A stretch of DNA of 64,000 bases, from positions 58,830,493-58,894,492 of the forward strand of contig NC_080575.1 in NCBI RefSeq assembly GCF_029962835.1, read 5' to 3'. The DNA is from Magnolia sinica. Its lineage: Eukaryota; Streptophyta; Magnoliopsida; Magnoliales; Magnoliaceae. The notes beneath the pieces were generated by a model. The model did not search any database. It was not told the DNA's origin and saw nothing but the letters and a program-made list of their open reading frames with translations. Position 1 is the first letter of the stretch, and each line of letters begins with the position of its first letter. The translations under genes and the position numbers were made by a program. Shown here one piece after another: positions 20,729 to 33,659 of this stretch.

Positions 20729-23583
20729 TGTAAGACCCATATCCTATACTATATCGCTTCGTAGGCTTCTACGGTCCTTCCGGTCGAATTTCGGTGACCT
20801 GCAATATGTTATTGGCATTTGCCCATGATCTTGAATCGTGTCCAGTATATCTGAGCCGGCTCAACTCGAAACTTATACCGTCGTGACCGTACTGTCACCG
20901 TGGTTCTAATGTCGCGTCTTGTGCGTTAAAGCGACACTTAGATCAAAAGTTGTGGCCCGCGCATTATAATGGTTGTGGACCGCACATTGTGGGACCTACT
21001 TACCCCTATGACACCATTCCCTAAGTGTCATGTCCTTACACAAGTAATAATGACTCCTCCTCTTAAGTCAACACCTCCCCTTACCTAGGCATTTATGATG
21101 GCCATCATTATGACAAGCCATAACTCCTCTCTCTCTTATCTCTCTCTCCCTCCCTCTTTCCTTCCTCATTTTCTCATCTCCCCTAGCAACTAAGAAGCCA
21201 TGGACATCCCAAACCATCTCCATAGCCAGCCCTCTTTCACCTTAGATCCCCTCCAATCCAGCTATTAGAAGCCCATCTCCACCGTTGAAGAGGATCCTAG
21301 AAGGCTTGAGGACCCTAGGGATTGAAGAAGAAGTAGATCTAGAGGTGGGTGCTTCTCTCTCTCCCTCTCTTCTTCATTTTTATATGATGACGTGGCTGTG
21401 TGTCCCACCCAAATGGACCCCACCATGAAGCATGCATTTTTCCCAAGCCATCTCATAGGTAGGGCCCACATTAAAATGTGTTGTATGGGGACTGTCCAGC
21501 GTCCAGGGACGCTGGATGCGGCTACACAGGAAGTATGAAGCTGACAGTGGTGTGTACTGACAGTAGCAGGAATAAAATAAAATAAAAATGTCAGCTTGAT
21601 TTCAAACCTTTGAGTGAGCTGCTCATGTAGGCCCCCCCTTGATGCGTGAATCTAATCCAGGTCGTCCATCCCATTCCCCAGATCATTTTAGGCGTTGAGC
21701 CAAAAAAATGAAGTCAATCCGACTTTCTGGCGGGCCATAACATAGAGAATAGTACTTTTACCGTTGAAATACACCCTAATGTTCCCGTACAGCAAAACCC
21801 ATCGAATATTGGGCTCGATGGGTTTGTATTGAGCCATAGAAACCAATGGTTGGAGTGGATTCTCTTGATGCGGGCCCTACCTATGAAAATCCTCAAGAAA
21901 ACCCCAAATCCAAAAATAATAATAATAATAATATATACAGGGGCAGCAGGCGCTACCGTTGACGCCCGAGGACGCGCAGCAGCGTCCTGTGCGCCAATGA
22001 CGGACGGGCAGTCAGGGACCCACGGTCTCAACTGTTGGCCCCACCATGATGTGTGTTGACCATCAACACTATGCATTTGTTAGGTCCCCTCTGACCAGTG
22101 GGCCACCCCAAAAATCAGCTGTATGTGGGACTCAGGTGGCCCACATGGCAGGAAACAGTGGTGATTGAGCGTCTGCCATTGGAACCCTTTTTGGGTGTCC
22201 CAGAAGTTTGGATCATTATAAAATTTGTTTAACTCTTCATCCAGGGTCTGTGTGACCTTATCAATGGTTTGGATGGCAGATAAACATTATGGTGGGCCCC
22301 GCATGGGACCCATTAATGTTAGTGTTTTTCCCACACCGTCCACCCTTCCGTTGACCCCACATGATGTATGTATTTTATCCACACCGCCCGGATGTTTGGG
22401 GATGGTGATGGACCACCTTGATGTATGTCATCCAGTCCCTGGACGTGGGACCACCTTGATGCATATTTCTGTCCACACCGTCCATAGGACGTGGACCCCA
22501 CATTGTGTATGTGTTTCATCCCCTGTCCAGGGCAGCGGCCACCATGATATATGTGTGTTATATTCACCGTCCAGGTGGTGAGATCATTTCAGGACCGGGT
22601 CCAGGGCTGGACAGATCCAGCAGCAGGAGCCTCCAGCTACAAGCCCTTCACACTATATACGTTTTATCCACTTGATCCATCTAGATTGGATGGATGTAAG
22701 GGGTTGGCCCACCTCCCGGGTGACCCAAGTTCTAGTGGGGCCCACCGTGATGTACTGACTTAACCCCCCACAGCCTTTGGGCTGGCCCAGATTTTAGGCA
22801 GACCCAATGTCTGCTGGACTAACATCCAGCAGGGGCTATGTGATGTGTATGTTTATCCACTCCATCTATTCTCTGCGTGGCTCACCTGGGCGGGTCCCAC
22901 TCGCTGATTGGTCATCCCCAAGTAAGCCCCACCATCAGTATGTGTTATATTCAGGCCATCCACCTGGGGGACGCCCAGTAGGCCAGCAATGTGCTGGTGG
23001 GCTGATAGTAGGCAGCCCACCTTGTTGTATGTATTATATATCCATGTTAGCCATCTATGGCAGAGGCCCATTAATGATGTGTAGGCCCACCATGAGGTGT
23101 ATGTATATTTAGGCCACCCATCAGTAGGATGCCCAACTAGGGGTAGCAAGGCCCACCATGTATGTATGTGCTTTCCAGATCGTCCAATAGTTCCAAGTGA
23201 CCCTGCTGGGCTAGCCACCTACCACAGGCCCATATGATGTATGTGTTGTATAACCTCATTGTGGGGCCCGTTTATGATGTGTGGAGCCTCCCCCACACCT
23301 TCCTGTTACATTCCCCCAGCCCACTCTTCAGCATGGGCCCACCATGATGCAACAGATCCAAATCTAGGGTGGACGCCCACCAGGGACTGGCTGGGCTGAG
23401 GCGTCCCACTGTGGGCCCCACTGCCTTGTGAGGCCCACCATGATATATGTGTTAAATGCACACTGTTTATCCATTTTACTGGGGTTGTGGGCCCCATTGC
23501 CTTGAGAGGCCCGCCCTGATTTATGGATTATATGTCCACTGTCGGGGCTGTCCTATAAGGCCCACCTTGAGATATGTATTGTA
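20729..23583 (+). repeat. 3' LTR, truncated after 2855 bp
   Basis: Co-linear with 14476-17311 and nearly identical over most of its length. It is more diverged in the first 250 bp. It ends abruptly in ...GATATGTATTGTA, after which 23584 begins unrelated coding-like sequence. Confidence 0.85.
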
Positions 23584-23975
23584 ATCATCCTAAACCACCA
23601 TCATTCCTCACTTCCGTTCGGCCATTAGTGATGTGATAAAAAATCCCTAGAGTATTGGGAATCAACCAGTCTTTCAAGTCGTTCGGTCTGACCTAGGTGG
23701 AAACTACTTACTTGTGTATTTACTTAAAGTAATTTCCTTACTTCAGTGACCCAAGAATTGCCCAAGACGGTGGCGACTCCAAGACAAGACATGCTGTCGA
23801 TACCAGCAATCCCACAAGCTGCAGTTCTACCGCCGATTTTGGTACTTACAGACATGACAGCTACAACAGTGATCACTCCTATAGTCCTAAAGGATCCCAT
23901 TTTAGTGACCACAAAGGTGGTGTCTCTTGACTCAGAGACCACGACCAATACAGAAGACATTCCCTCTAGCAGTCC
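23584..23975 (+). pseudogene. Ser/Thr/Pro-rich reading frame, 5' part; split by a solo LTR
   Basis: An open frame from 23746 (TQELPKTVATPRQ) to the LTR border reads as a Thr/Val/Pro-rich linker. The upstream stretch, from 23584, has frames such as NHPKPPSF and FLTSVRPL broken by stops. After removal of the solo LTR the frame continues at 27038 with similar composition (LEVSTTLADSEHS), then stops. I cannot assign a family. The composition and the coiled-coil pieces downstream recall the tails of plant-mobile-domain proteins carried by transposable elements, but no diagnostic motif is present. Confidence 0.35.
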
Positions 23976-24894
23976 TGTAATGCCCCAAAATCCAAGGGTC
24001 GAGTAAGAACTCGGCTCTCGGATTTTCGAGTGCCACGTGTACCCTAACGGGCCTCATATGCATGTAAATGTGGATATCAAGAAGTCAAAGAAAGATTAAA
24101 TCAACATAAGGCAACTAATCATCGGAAACTTAAATATAAACCATCCACATTCCTAGTGCTACTAATAAAGTTGTGAACCAGCATAAAAATCTTATAGTCC
24201 CAAGAAACAAGTATCCATTAGGAACCTAGTCCCATCCTCTCACCTCTCATAAAGAAAGTTGGGCCCTGGCCCAGGCCCGAGATCATCCATCGCGCTAGTA
24301 AGGTCCGCCAAACGTCTGGAAGTACGCTAACTCCTCGTCGCCATCCACACCGACATCATCTAATGCGTCTCGCTCTAGCGTTCATACATCTATATCGAAG
24401 TCTGGTTGGTGTTTTAGACCACCGTCCCAGAGTGGGAGTGAGTGATCAACTCAATGGTACCATTAGCAATAGATAGCACAAACAATCATGCATAGAATAA
24501 ATTTAGCAAACAGCATACATCACAGATTCCTAAATACTCTTGTTAATAAAATGCATGGTTCATGATATGATTCATGCCTCTTTCTACCAACACTCTCTCG
24601 AGAGACAACATCTAGCGACCGCGAATGACCAACACTCCCTCAGTGTGACCTCGACTCTCTAATCGCCAAACTAAGTAATGCAATGTTATGGATTGTGTTA
24701 GCTGAGTTGATTAATTAGGTTCATTCATCCAACAGGTTGGGAAAACCGTAATACCCTTAGTAAAAAGTTGCCCTAACTTGATCATGCGGCTCAGGGCCGT
24801 GGCCAATTGGCTCTCGCGATCCTTAGCCCTCGTGGGTTTGATGATCCCATAACTCTTAAACTTATACGAAGTCAATTAGGACTTTTAAGTCCAT

Positions 24895-25090
24895 TTCGCG
24901 GTCACTATGGGGAGGTTGTCACCCCAGCATAGGCCGACAGCATGGGCATAGTGTCCCATACCACCGTCCCCGGCTCACGAGTCTTGGTGCTCATTGGTCA
25001 CTATGGGGAGGCTTGTCACCCCAGCATAGGCCGACAGCTCAGGCATAGTGTCCCATACCACCATCCTCGGCTTATGAGTCTTGTGCGCTG
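24895..25090. repeat. About 100-bp tandem duplication in the solo LTR
   Basis: TCACTATGGGGAGG..GTCACCCCAGCATAGGCCGACAGC (two segments) through CACGAGTCTTG occurs twice in direct order with about 90% identity by eye. Confidence 0.8.
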
Positions 25091-26192
25091 AATATCATAG
25101 TTAACAGTGGGCGCAAAGGTCTCAGGGTATCTCGAGTTCCTACATAGGCGTGCAATCATGGTTAACACAAAAGGATGGCCGATGGTGAGTCAATATGCCC
25201 CAATAAGTTGCACCATAAACCAAACGACCTGAGAATAATGTCTCACGTAGTCCAATTACGACCGCCGATCCACAGTTCAACTGATCGGGCCAGAGTTACT
25301 GGAGGGCAGGTCTAACAGAAGGTCGCCTAAATGATTCAGTTAACCGACTGATCCCTAAGGGTCTATGCACTAGTAAACAGCATGCATCATCAATTTCAGG
25401 AATAAGTCATACAAAGCAATCATAAATCAATAATTTAAATACATGGACAGCAATACACCAAATTCAGCTAGACTATACGAATCCTATTCAATATGTTCCA
25501 ACATAAACAACCATAAGGATAGCCATGCACCAATGCACAATAATTCGGTCATTCATGGGTCAACATGGATCATGTAATTCAGTTATATATTGAGAATCAA
25601 TGCAAGTAATTCAACAAATCAGCAAATTAACAACATTACATGACTTCACTCATGGCATATTTGACATGTAACAGTGATTCAACCAACAATCAATAACATT
25701 TGGGGAAAATTAAATGTCTATACCCTACAAAATCATGCAATCAACAATTCAAACACTAGGAGTATTAGGGCTTCAAACCCTCTTCTCATAAAATTGGGAA
25801 ATCCCTGTCCTATAGACTCATTTATGCAATCCAAGAAATTTCAGCAACATGCAATGGCAATGCACCACGAACGTTTACTAAACGTACACTAGGCATGATA
25901 ATCAGTCATCTAAAGGTAATGGTCCACACTTATGGTTGACCGGAAGTCGCTGAGATCATCCTAGCATCGCCGGGTCCGCAAGCTCGATGTGTTAGGGCCC
26001 TGCGTTGCAAGAATATGGCGGTGAGATGCATGCATGTGGCTGATTTTTAGGAAAAGGCGGGTGAAGGCTCGATTCTCACCTTAGATTGGGCATGGTTCGA
26101 TTCTACGGTGATAGGATTGGAGCTTGCGAGGTTGCAAGGGTGTGGGTGCGGGGAAAATGCGGTCCCCAAGCGCCAATGCCAAACTCCCTCAC

Positions 26193-26199
<7 letters not shown>

Positions 26200-26232
<33 letters not shown>
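26200..26232. repeat. (CT)n microsatellite
   Basis: Uninterrupted CT repeats in the solo LTR. Confidence 0.95.
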
Positions 26233-26233
<1 letters not shown>

Positions 26234-27037
26234 CTCAGGTTTCAATTGTTGGATTTCAACAAATGAGAGAGAGGGTATGGTATATATACCCTGAATTTAT
26301 TCTAGATAGCCCTGTCTTTTAGCAAATACCTCTAATGGCCTTGTGGGGCCCCTTTTTTTTTATTATTAAGGCTACCTTGATGGGCCCCTAGCCCATATAA
26401 TTCATGGACAGGGTGCCCTATGGCCTGATAAAGGGTTGGGTGAAATTTGACGGCAAATGGACGTGGGGTTTTACTACAGCGGTCCGATTCGCGATCAACA
26501 GTCACCGATTATCGATCAACGATCAGATTTTGTGGGCAAGGGCTGAGAAATATTTCTAGCCTTTAGTATGAATTTAGAAGAGATCTGACGGCTGAAATGT
26601 CTGGATTAACTGACTCAAGATACATGGCCAATTGGTTTAATTTTCGGATTTCACACCTTTATGCCTGGCAACTCGCGATTTGCAAGTGCTGGCTGGATGG
26701 CATGGTTTACCTATTTCCGGGCATTGTCTGAGCCTAACGTTCCCGTTGGACTTCAAGCCCAGTGAGGCCCATGGCCTACCAAAATTTTAGAATTTTTGGC
26801 CCTCCCTCGGGCGGTACACGGCTCATACGGACAATCTCCAAGTAAAGCTTGGCAGTCTAGCCCTACGGCCTGAGTTCGGCTTGAGCATAAATTAACCAAA
26901 TCGTCTTTTGTGGCCTAATCATGATTAATTTATGGCCAATAATCCCATATGTGTGACCAAATCATAAGGTCCTGCGGCAGTTCACACGTGAGCACCTCAG
27001 GACACTGTTTCAGTTTTGGGCCGAGTGTTACAAGTAC

Positions 27038-28125
27038 GCTCGAAGTTAGCACTACTCTTGCTGACTCGGAGCATTCGTGACAAATTCCTTCACCTCCTAC
27101 GCCAATCACCCAATGAAGATTTCTGATATCTCCCACTCGGCCTTTCAAGCTAGCTTCGACTCCATCACTTCCTCCAACCACGACGATTGAGGAGATTTCG
27201 GTTCTGGCCAAATTTGAAACAATAGATGTGACAGTGATGCCTGAGGGATCGGTCAAGACTCAAGACCGAGAGAGTCGTGACCGACGAAGAAACATTTGTC
27301 GAAACTTTAGCAAAGGTGATTGAACAAGTCTTGATCGAGACCTTAGAATAGAAATCAGTCGATGTTGAGCAGCCGATCGAAGCTATTTCGGTTGAGATCT
27401 CCACAGCACTGGCCGAAGTTGAAATGATTAATGCCAGTTCTCCTCCATCGACTTCTCCAGCGGTCGTCCATGGAGATGTTGCTCCTGCTCCTACCGACCT
27501 TCCTCCCGTGGATGACATTCTCTCTTCATTTGAGAGATCATTTACTAGAGAGACATCCATGACATAATCTCCTTCTAGTCCTAGCAACCTCAAGATTTAA
27601 AATCAGAACTACGCGACCTTCTTCAAAAAGGGATGGCAAAATCCTTTGATGCTGAATCGGTCGAGAGATTCGGTCGATTGGTCGAGCTAGTCTTTGAGTT
27701 GTCTCAGTCAACCTTTGTTCTAGCAACCAAACTGCATACTCTCCTAGAACTCCAGGGAATGCTCGAGACATGTTACCATGCTGGTGTAGTCATTGCTTGC
27801 ATTGAAGCTAAAGGGGGTGCGACCGAATCCAGGAGGCTAGTGCACACGAAACTGCTCAGGAGCTCTCGCCCAAGAATGTTGTGCTGAAGGCTTCTGAAAC
27901 TACGATTGGAAATATAAATATTAAGATCATAGGTTTAGAATTCAAGCTACTCGCGTTGAGACAAGAGCTACCGGAAAAACATGCAGAGCGCCTCAAAGCT
28001 AAAGTGGAGGTCTCCAAGCTAATTGTCGTTGTACACGTTTAAGTAAAAGACATTGATCGGTTGTCTCGATCAACAGCCAAGAGGAAAGCAACACCGCGGG
28101 TCACAAGAGGCGTTATAAATGGCTA
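27038..28125 (+). pseudogene. Decayed low-complexity and coiled-coil coding sequence
   Basis: The frame continues from the 5' part with Ser/Thr/Pro-rich text (ASTPSLPPTTTIEEISVL; SSPPSTSPAVVHGDVAPAPTDLPP), then AKSFDAESVERFGRLVELVF at 27633 and a helical stretch (ETTIGNINIKIIGLEFKLLA, LPEKHAERLKAKVEVSKL) at about 27890-28030. Several stops and frame changes separate the pieces. The pattern is disordered linker followed by coiled coil. Family not recognised. It is adjacent to the next broken coiled-coil frame and probably belonged to the same element or gene family. Confidence 0.4.
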
Positions 28126-28462
28126 AGGCATTTTTGCAAAAATTCGTGTCCTCTGATTTTTGAATGTATCTGCTTTGCTTTTGTAAATGAATGGCCATCG
28201 AGCCCATTTTCACGTGACTTCTGCTCTCTTGATTTCCCGTTACCATTACTTGTAACTGATCACGGAATGTTCCTTAAAACATGGTAGAATGTGGGTCGTT
28301 CTCCTTATTTACCTAGCACATAAGAACGTGCAACAGTTTTATCGCCATGCCTTTTTCAACCATTATGCAAAAACGTTAGATCGTGGGTGTCAAATATCTA
28401 TTATTTAAATAGCTCGCTGTCATTCACTTTGTTATCATTCCACCTGATCTTAATCTTTTCAA

Positions 28463-29170
28463 ATGGCTTCCAGTCCCCCGCTTCTTATTGCAGGTGCTCA
28501 ATCTTATTTGGAAGAGATCCTTGAATTGGGCTTGAAGGATTATGCCTTCTCTAGCTTACCCTCTGATGTCATAAGATTCACGACCGACGCCTCTTGCTTG
28601 ATAGACACTCTTCCTTCGAATGAATCAAACCATTAGCTTGAGGAACTTATTGGAAAGCTACAACACTTGAATGCCATGGGGATGCATTATGAGAGTGTGT
28701 AATATTCCTATTTAGTAAACTTGTGTTACTTGGAACAACAAGAAGTGGCCAAAAAGGATTCAGTTGAGATGATTGGCAAGCATGAATTAACATGGTATGA
28801 ACACTTGCGATGTACTCAGGCACATCGGTTTAATTGTACCATGCTACGAATGTTAAAATCATATAGGGCTGGCCTGATAAAAGAGTTACAAGAGCGTGAC
28901 AACGCTTTTTATGCTAAGGAAATGGCCAACTCATAGGATTTGTCATTTTTGGACCAGCATATCCTCCTATACCATACGCGGGCGAAAGCAAGTTATAATA
29001 TTTGGAGGGCGGCCGAACTTGAAGTTTCCTCGACTGGAACTCGCATCAACCAGCTACTTCATCTCTTGTCAAACATTTTAGATGAAGGGACTAGCTGGGC
29101 TGCATGTAAAGAGAGGGCTGAAGTAGAGATGCAAGCTCTTCTTGGAGATTTCGAGCAGATGAAGATTTAG
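28463..29170 (+). pseudogene. Coiled-coil ORF with three in-frame nonsense codons
   Basis: From the ATG at 28463 (MASSPPLLIAGAQSYLEE) one frame runs 235 codons to the stop at 29168. It is broken only by stops after codons 57 (SNESNH), 79 (HYESV) and 152 (EMANS), without any frameshift. The text is strongly helical and charged (LEELIGKLQHLNAMG, LKSYRAGLIKELQERD, ACKERAEVEMQALLGDFEQM). The family is unknown to me. Its regular helical second half resembles C-terminal coiled coils of plant-mobile-domain-type proteins, which is only a suggestion. The lack of indels implies recent loss, or spread by copying. Confidence 0.45.
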
Positions 29171-30689
29171 ATCAATCGACCGCTTTTTCTTTCTGTCGCT
29201 TCTTAATCCTTCACACTAATTGCTCTACAATTGGCAAGTTGGATTAGGAAGGACTGCGGTTAGATTCAAACTCCCTGCCCCCTGGCTTCTCAGATCTTCA
29301 TCCATTGTGGGGTGTCCATGGTCTATCAAGGACCAGGCCAAGATCTATTGAGATCCCTTTGATCAAGATAACCTAATCTTGGGTTGGACCCATATCAATC
29401 TTGACCGCTCTACATCTTTGACGACGTTCCGCTAAAAGGAATTGGCCAGAGGTCACCAAAAGGTGTTAGATAGTTTAGATCGGGTCGCTTTTGGCATTTT
29501 CACCATTCATTGCGAGGTGGTTTTATATGTTGGGAACAATAGATGTCTATGATCCATCACATCTTGACCCCTGGGTTACTGATCAAGATGCGACTCTAGG
29601 GGCATTTAGGTACTCTCCTTCTTCTTTTTTTCCCTCTCTCGTCTTATCTTTGAATTGTTGGGCGAATCGAATCTTGCCTACTCATTTAACTCTCCTACTG
29701 CCTTTGTCCCTGTCAATGCACAACTTGGGATTATCCGACAATAATCTATCTCCTAACTTAGGTTCAGACCTAAACCGAGTTAGTTTGGACAAGGGTTTGA
29801 TCTCTGATGTTTGAAATCTTCTTGATTGCTACTACTTCTCCAAACATCTTTGGGAAGATCTCTCATTTTGGAAGGACTTAGAAAGACAACCTCGTCGAGA
29901 TAATCATCACCGGATTTGCAATAAATTTGTTATTTGGTGAGTCTTTTATAAGCATGCTTATTACATTTCCTCATCAATGGGCGCGTTGATCATGGCCATG
30001 TTGCATGTGATGATTCACCCTTTCAAAGGTATGTGTAAGGTTTCGTACCATCGCATTAATAATGGAATACGTAACGCTCCAGGGAAATCTATTTACACCC
30101 ATTCTCGGTGCCTTAACGTGGACCATTAGGAAAATGCCATGTGAAGACATTACGAATTTGGCACTGTTAAAATTGTACTCACACTTAAATGAGATCTTCA
30201 TCTGATTTTCCTTCAGCGTCATGCATTCTGTCATTATTGTGACGGTACAAACTCCTATCAAGCCCATTTAGGAGGATGAACCGTCTTACACTACGTGGCC
30301 ATAATTAACGTGCCCATTAAATAAGGGATGCGCTTGGTATAGCTATAAAAAATCCATTGGACGAGCGTATCCTATCTCTCAATTGGATATTATCTCATCT
30401 GTGAGGTTGTCTCTTACAGTCCTTCCAAAATGGGAGATTTTCCCATAGACGTTTGGAGAGCCAACATCAATTCAGAATATTCTAAAGATCCGCATATTAA
30501 CCAATCTTCGGATGAACATAGCCTTGGATTGAGCCACGATCGAGAAGAACATAAATATCATCTGGGTTAGGTCTATAACCTTGACCCCATCGAGATAAAA
30601 AAAAGGGAAGTAGATCCAACATAGTTCGATAATAGATTGGTATTGGGTGTCAAGTCTCACTCCCACCAAAGATTAGGTGATTTGCCCTA
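29171..30689. other. Unassigned DNA, no gene recognised
   Basis: Short frames (29491-29814, 29974-30267, 30472-30669) have no recognisable motif and many stops around them. The region 29300-29500 is compositionally like the decayed coding sequence to its left and may be part of the same element. Confidence 0.35.
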
Positions 30690-30694
30690 GACCT

Positions 30695-32615
30695 TGTAAG
30701 TGCTATGGTTTCTAGCTCCTATGATTGTCAAATTTTGTAGTGCCAAAACCTCTTGGAATCTGTGTCTTGTGTAACGCATCTACATATTCAAGACTATGCA
30801 TCTCATGTACAAGAACAAATGTCATTACCTCAAGAACTTCAAATGTAAGATTACATGTTCATGTTGAAGTACAACACCAAGTGTTAATTTAATCTTTCAA
30901 GCTTCAATATTTCAAGTTTTCAAAGCTTCGTCCAAGTTAAGACAAAGTTCTTTACTTTGAACCTCAGGCTCAAGCTTCTATGTTAATCAAATTCAAGCTT
31001 CAAAAGTCTCAAGTTCAATCTTCATCATATATCAAGATCTCAAGATTCATGAACTTCAAAGAACAACTATCAACTGAAGCAAAAGAAGATTTAACGTTCA
31101 TATTTTACTTACAAGGTATGAATGACCCTAGATTGACCATAGGATAGGTCATATACATAATTTAATTGAGTCACTTTATAAGTGCATAGACTGTTTTTCG
31201 ACTAGTCTTAGACTATGTTTGACTAGTCCTAGTACTGGCTCGACTAGTCCAAGAAATTCTTGACCAGTCCTAAGTTTGTTACTTATTTTCGAAATTTTTT
31301 GTTATTACCTCGACCAGTCCTGGAGACTACTCGACCAGTCATGTGAACAGTGCTTGACCAGTCCTGTAGGCTCGACTTAAAGTCCAGCAACTAAAAATGG
31401 TCCCACACGACCAGTCGTGGACAGGACTAAGGCCCTTTGACCAGTCGTGGAACGGTCTTATCTTATCGCGCCGAAATTTTCAAAAGTTTGTTGGTCCTTG
31501 GATCAGTCGAGCTGACCTTTGGACTAGTCGAAGATGCGATTTCTGCACTTATAAATAGAGCATGAATTTCAGAGTTTGATATCCAATTCAAGTAAGATCA
31601 AGACACCACTCTGAGAGATAAGTTAGTGATATTCTTAAGCTATTTAGTGCTCATTTTATATTCTCTTTAATTAACTTTCCACATTTAATTTTGTATTATA
31701 CATTCCAATTTTATTTGAAAGAGGGATTGGAGTTTTTCCATTTCTTGGAATCAAAATCAAATCAAGCTAGCCCAATGTGCTTTAATCTAAAATCAATTTA
31801 GAACTTAGAACCATTTCATAAGTGAGTGTGAATATTGAACATCTACATTGAACTTCTACTCCGAATTGGTTCTACCGAGCTGTATCAAAAGGAGAATATC
31901 CAGACAAGTATTTTACAGTTTTTTTTAAATTCGTTCATTTGGTTTCTTTGAGATTTTGCCCGAAAAATCTCTTTTTTTTTTGTTTGTCTGAGGTGATCCA
32001 GAAAACTCAGAGTGTGGGGTTTTTGAATTGTGTAAACCCACTTGAAAGACACAATTGTGAGGGTTTTAGGTGAACCTTGAAAAACCTATTTCATAGTGAA
32101 CACTAATATCCACTATGTGAGGATATTAGGAGTGGAGTAGTTGCGTGGCTGTTTTTTTAAACAGTTGGTGTAGACATAAGCGAACCACTATAATTTTTGG
32201 TCTTGTGGTGATTGATTGAATATTTTATTTTGTGGATGTTGTAATTTCCCTTTACGCATTTGTGGAGAATGTTGTAATCTTTTTATGTATGTGTAGGAAT
32301 GTTGTAATAACTTAGTTTTTTTCTTTGCTATTTATTTCTTTATTCTTCTGTATCAGTTTGAGTTTTTGATACACAAACTGTTCTAAGAATTAGGTTGTTC
32401 TACCATAAGCCATTGGTTTTTGGTGTAAGGTTGTCCTTAGAACAACATCTATATCAACTTCTCAATACTTGTACACTTGAGGTTGTTTTTCATTTATGCA
32501 TTGTGGGATTGTTTAGTGCTATCTTTATTTATATTTGTTTAAATTTCGCAGTTTATTTTTAATTTGACATAGTTCTATTCACCCCCCCTCTAGGACTCTT
32601 AGCTCGGCCTTTTCA
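30695..32615 (+). mobile_element. Solo LTR, 1921 bp, with perfect 5-bp TSD
   Basis: Begins TGTAAGTGCT and ends GGCCTTTTCA. It is flanked by GACCT on both sides (30690-30694, 32616-32620). A TATA box (TTATAAATAG, about 31549) follows a cluster of GACTAGTC/GACCAGTC motifs (31198-31540). The last 50 bp contain TTCTATTCACCCCCCCTCTAGG, given here in part, a signature I associate with the end of copia (Sirevirus-like) LTRs. There is no coding sequence, so solo LTR by LTR-LTR recombination. Confidence 0.82.
31198..31540. repeat. GACTAGTCC/GACCAGTCC motif cluster in LTR U3
   Basis: At least ten copies of the near-palindromic 9-mer GACYAGTCC or its relatives (CGACCAGTCCTG, GGACTAGTCGA) at irregular 20-50 bp spacing, immediately upstream of the LTR TATA box. 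Likely transcription-factor sites. Confidence 0.7.
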
Positions 32616-32620
32616 GACCT

Positions 32621-33650
32621 CCACAACGGATGACTGCGATTAAGCGAAAGATGTTGTTGCCAGCATTTACATGAGGAATTATAACATGACAAGCCAGCCG
32701 CTGCTAGCATTTCAGAGACTGTCCTAGTTAAGAGCTTTCAGGATTGTTAAGGAGGAGATCGGGTGCCTAAAAAGACCGCACGGAGAATCCCGAAGCCCAA
32801 TGAGGGGCTTCTATTGCCTCGAGAAAACTATAACAGGAGTATTCAAATAAGAGCTCGAGGCCCTACACCAAACACATTTATCTATATTACTTCATGTCTA
32901 TTTTACTTTTCCTAGCTTAGTTTGCTACTTCCCAATGACTCTCGCTACAATATGTTTTCTTTAAGAGTAGATTAAATATATACAACCTTAAGTTTCCAGA
33001 TCCTTATGTTCATTTGAGTTCCAATTTAGTTGTTCATACCCTAGTCATATCCTGCCAACCACCCACCTTGATAGCTTGTTCCGATATGCACATCATGTAT
33101 TTATATATATATATATATATATCTCTCTCTCTCTCTCTCTTTTCTCGCTTTTAATATTTAGAGTGCGAGGTACAACATTTGTAATAGGAACAATATATTA
33201 ATAAAAATCGATTATGTTTATGCTAGTCTTTACTCTGTTGTGCATGAATCTTTTATTTTGATTGAGAAATACCACGGTAGAGCATTGGTGAGATAAAAAA
33301 AAGTCCTTAAACTAGCCGATCCCATAATTGCTGATATAAGGCAAAAAAAACTCATTCTTAAGGGTTAACCCATTCCTTTGCTCAATTTGTCTTAGTACGG
33401 TGCCTACTTTTAAATCAATTGGTCATCAAGAGGACTATGAGTTTTGATTCAGTTTTCAATTTGTCTGGATGTGAGAGTACTGATCAATTCAATCAATACC
33501 TTTTAGTTGAGTAGACTCTGGTACGTCCGCACAATCATATCCGCACATGTACTTCTAATCTAGGCCTTCGGTTGCACGGGAAACATTGATTGGCTGAATT
33601 GATGGCAACAAAATCAACTGAAGAATTCTTCCAATGCGATTACGTTTTCA
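32621..33650. other. Intergenic, (TA)n(TC)n microsatellite at 33101-33143
   Basis: No gene seen. The microsatellite is an uninterrupted AT run that turns into a CT run. The rest is AT-rich with no repeat I can define. Confidence 0.5.
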
Positions 33651-33659
33651 GTGTGCTAT

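Larger units (their letters stand above)
14476..23583 (+). mobile_element. LTR retrotransposon with giant LTR, gutted interior, truncated 3' LTR
   Basis: Two direct copies start TGTAAGACCC (14476 and 20729). The first ends GGGCGTGACA at 20326. It is followed after 5 bp by a tRNA-Met-type primer binding site TGGTATCAGAGC (20332-20343), and just before the second copy comes a polypurine-like tract. AAATTTCGAGGATGAAATTT, about 20 bp upstream of the 3' LTR, is typical of the 3' UTR of Tekay/Del chromoviruses, so I infer that gypsy lineage. All coding sequence is gone. The 3' LTR stops after about 2.85 kb at 23583, where unrelated sequence begins, so no TSD can be tested. Confidence 0.85.
23976..27032 (+). 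mobile_element. Solo LTR, 3057 bp, chromovirus (Tekay/Del) type ends
   Basis: Starts TGTAATGCCCC and ends GGCCGAGTGTTACA, the TGTAACnCCC..GTTACA ends usual for Tekay/Del LTRs. The flanking 5 bp are AGTCC (23971-23975) and AGTAC (27033-27037), one mismatch, and the interrupted reading composition resumes across it. It contains a (CT)n run at about 26200-26232 and an internal tandem duplication at 24895-25090. There is no internal domain, so recombination between two LTRs is inferred. Confidence 0.7.
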
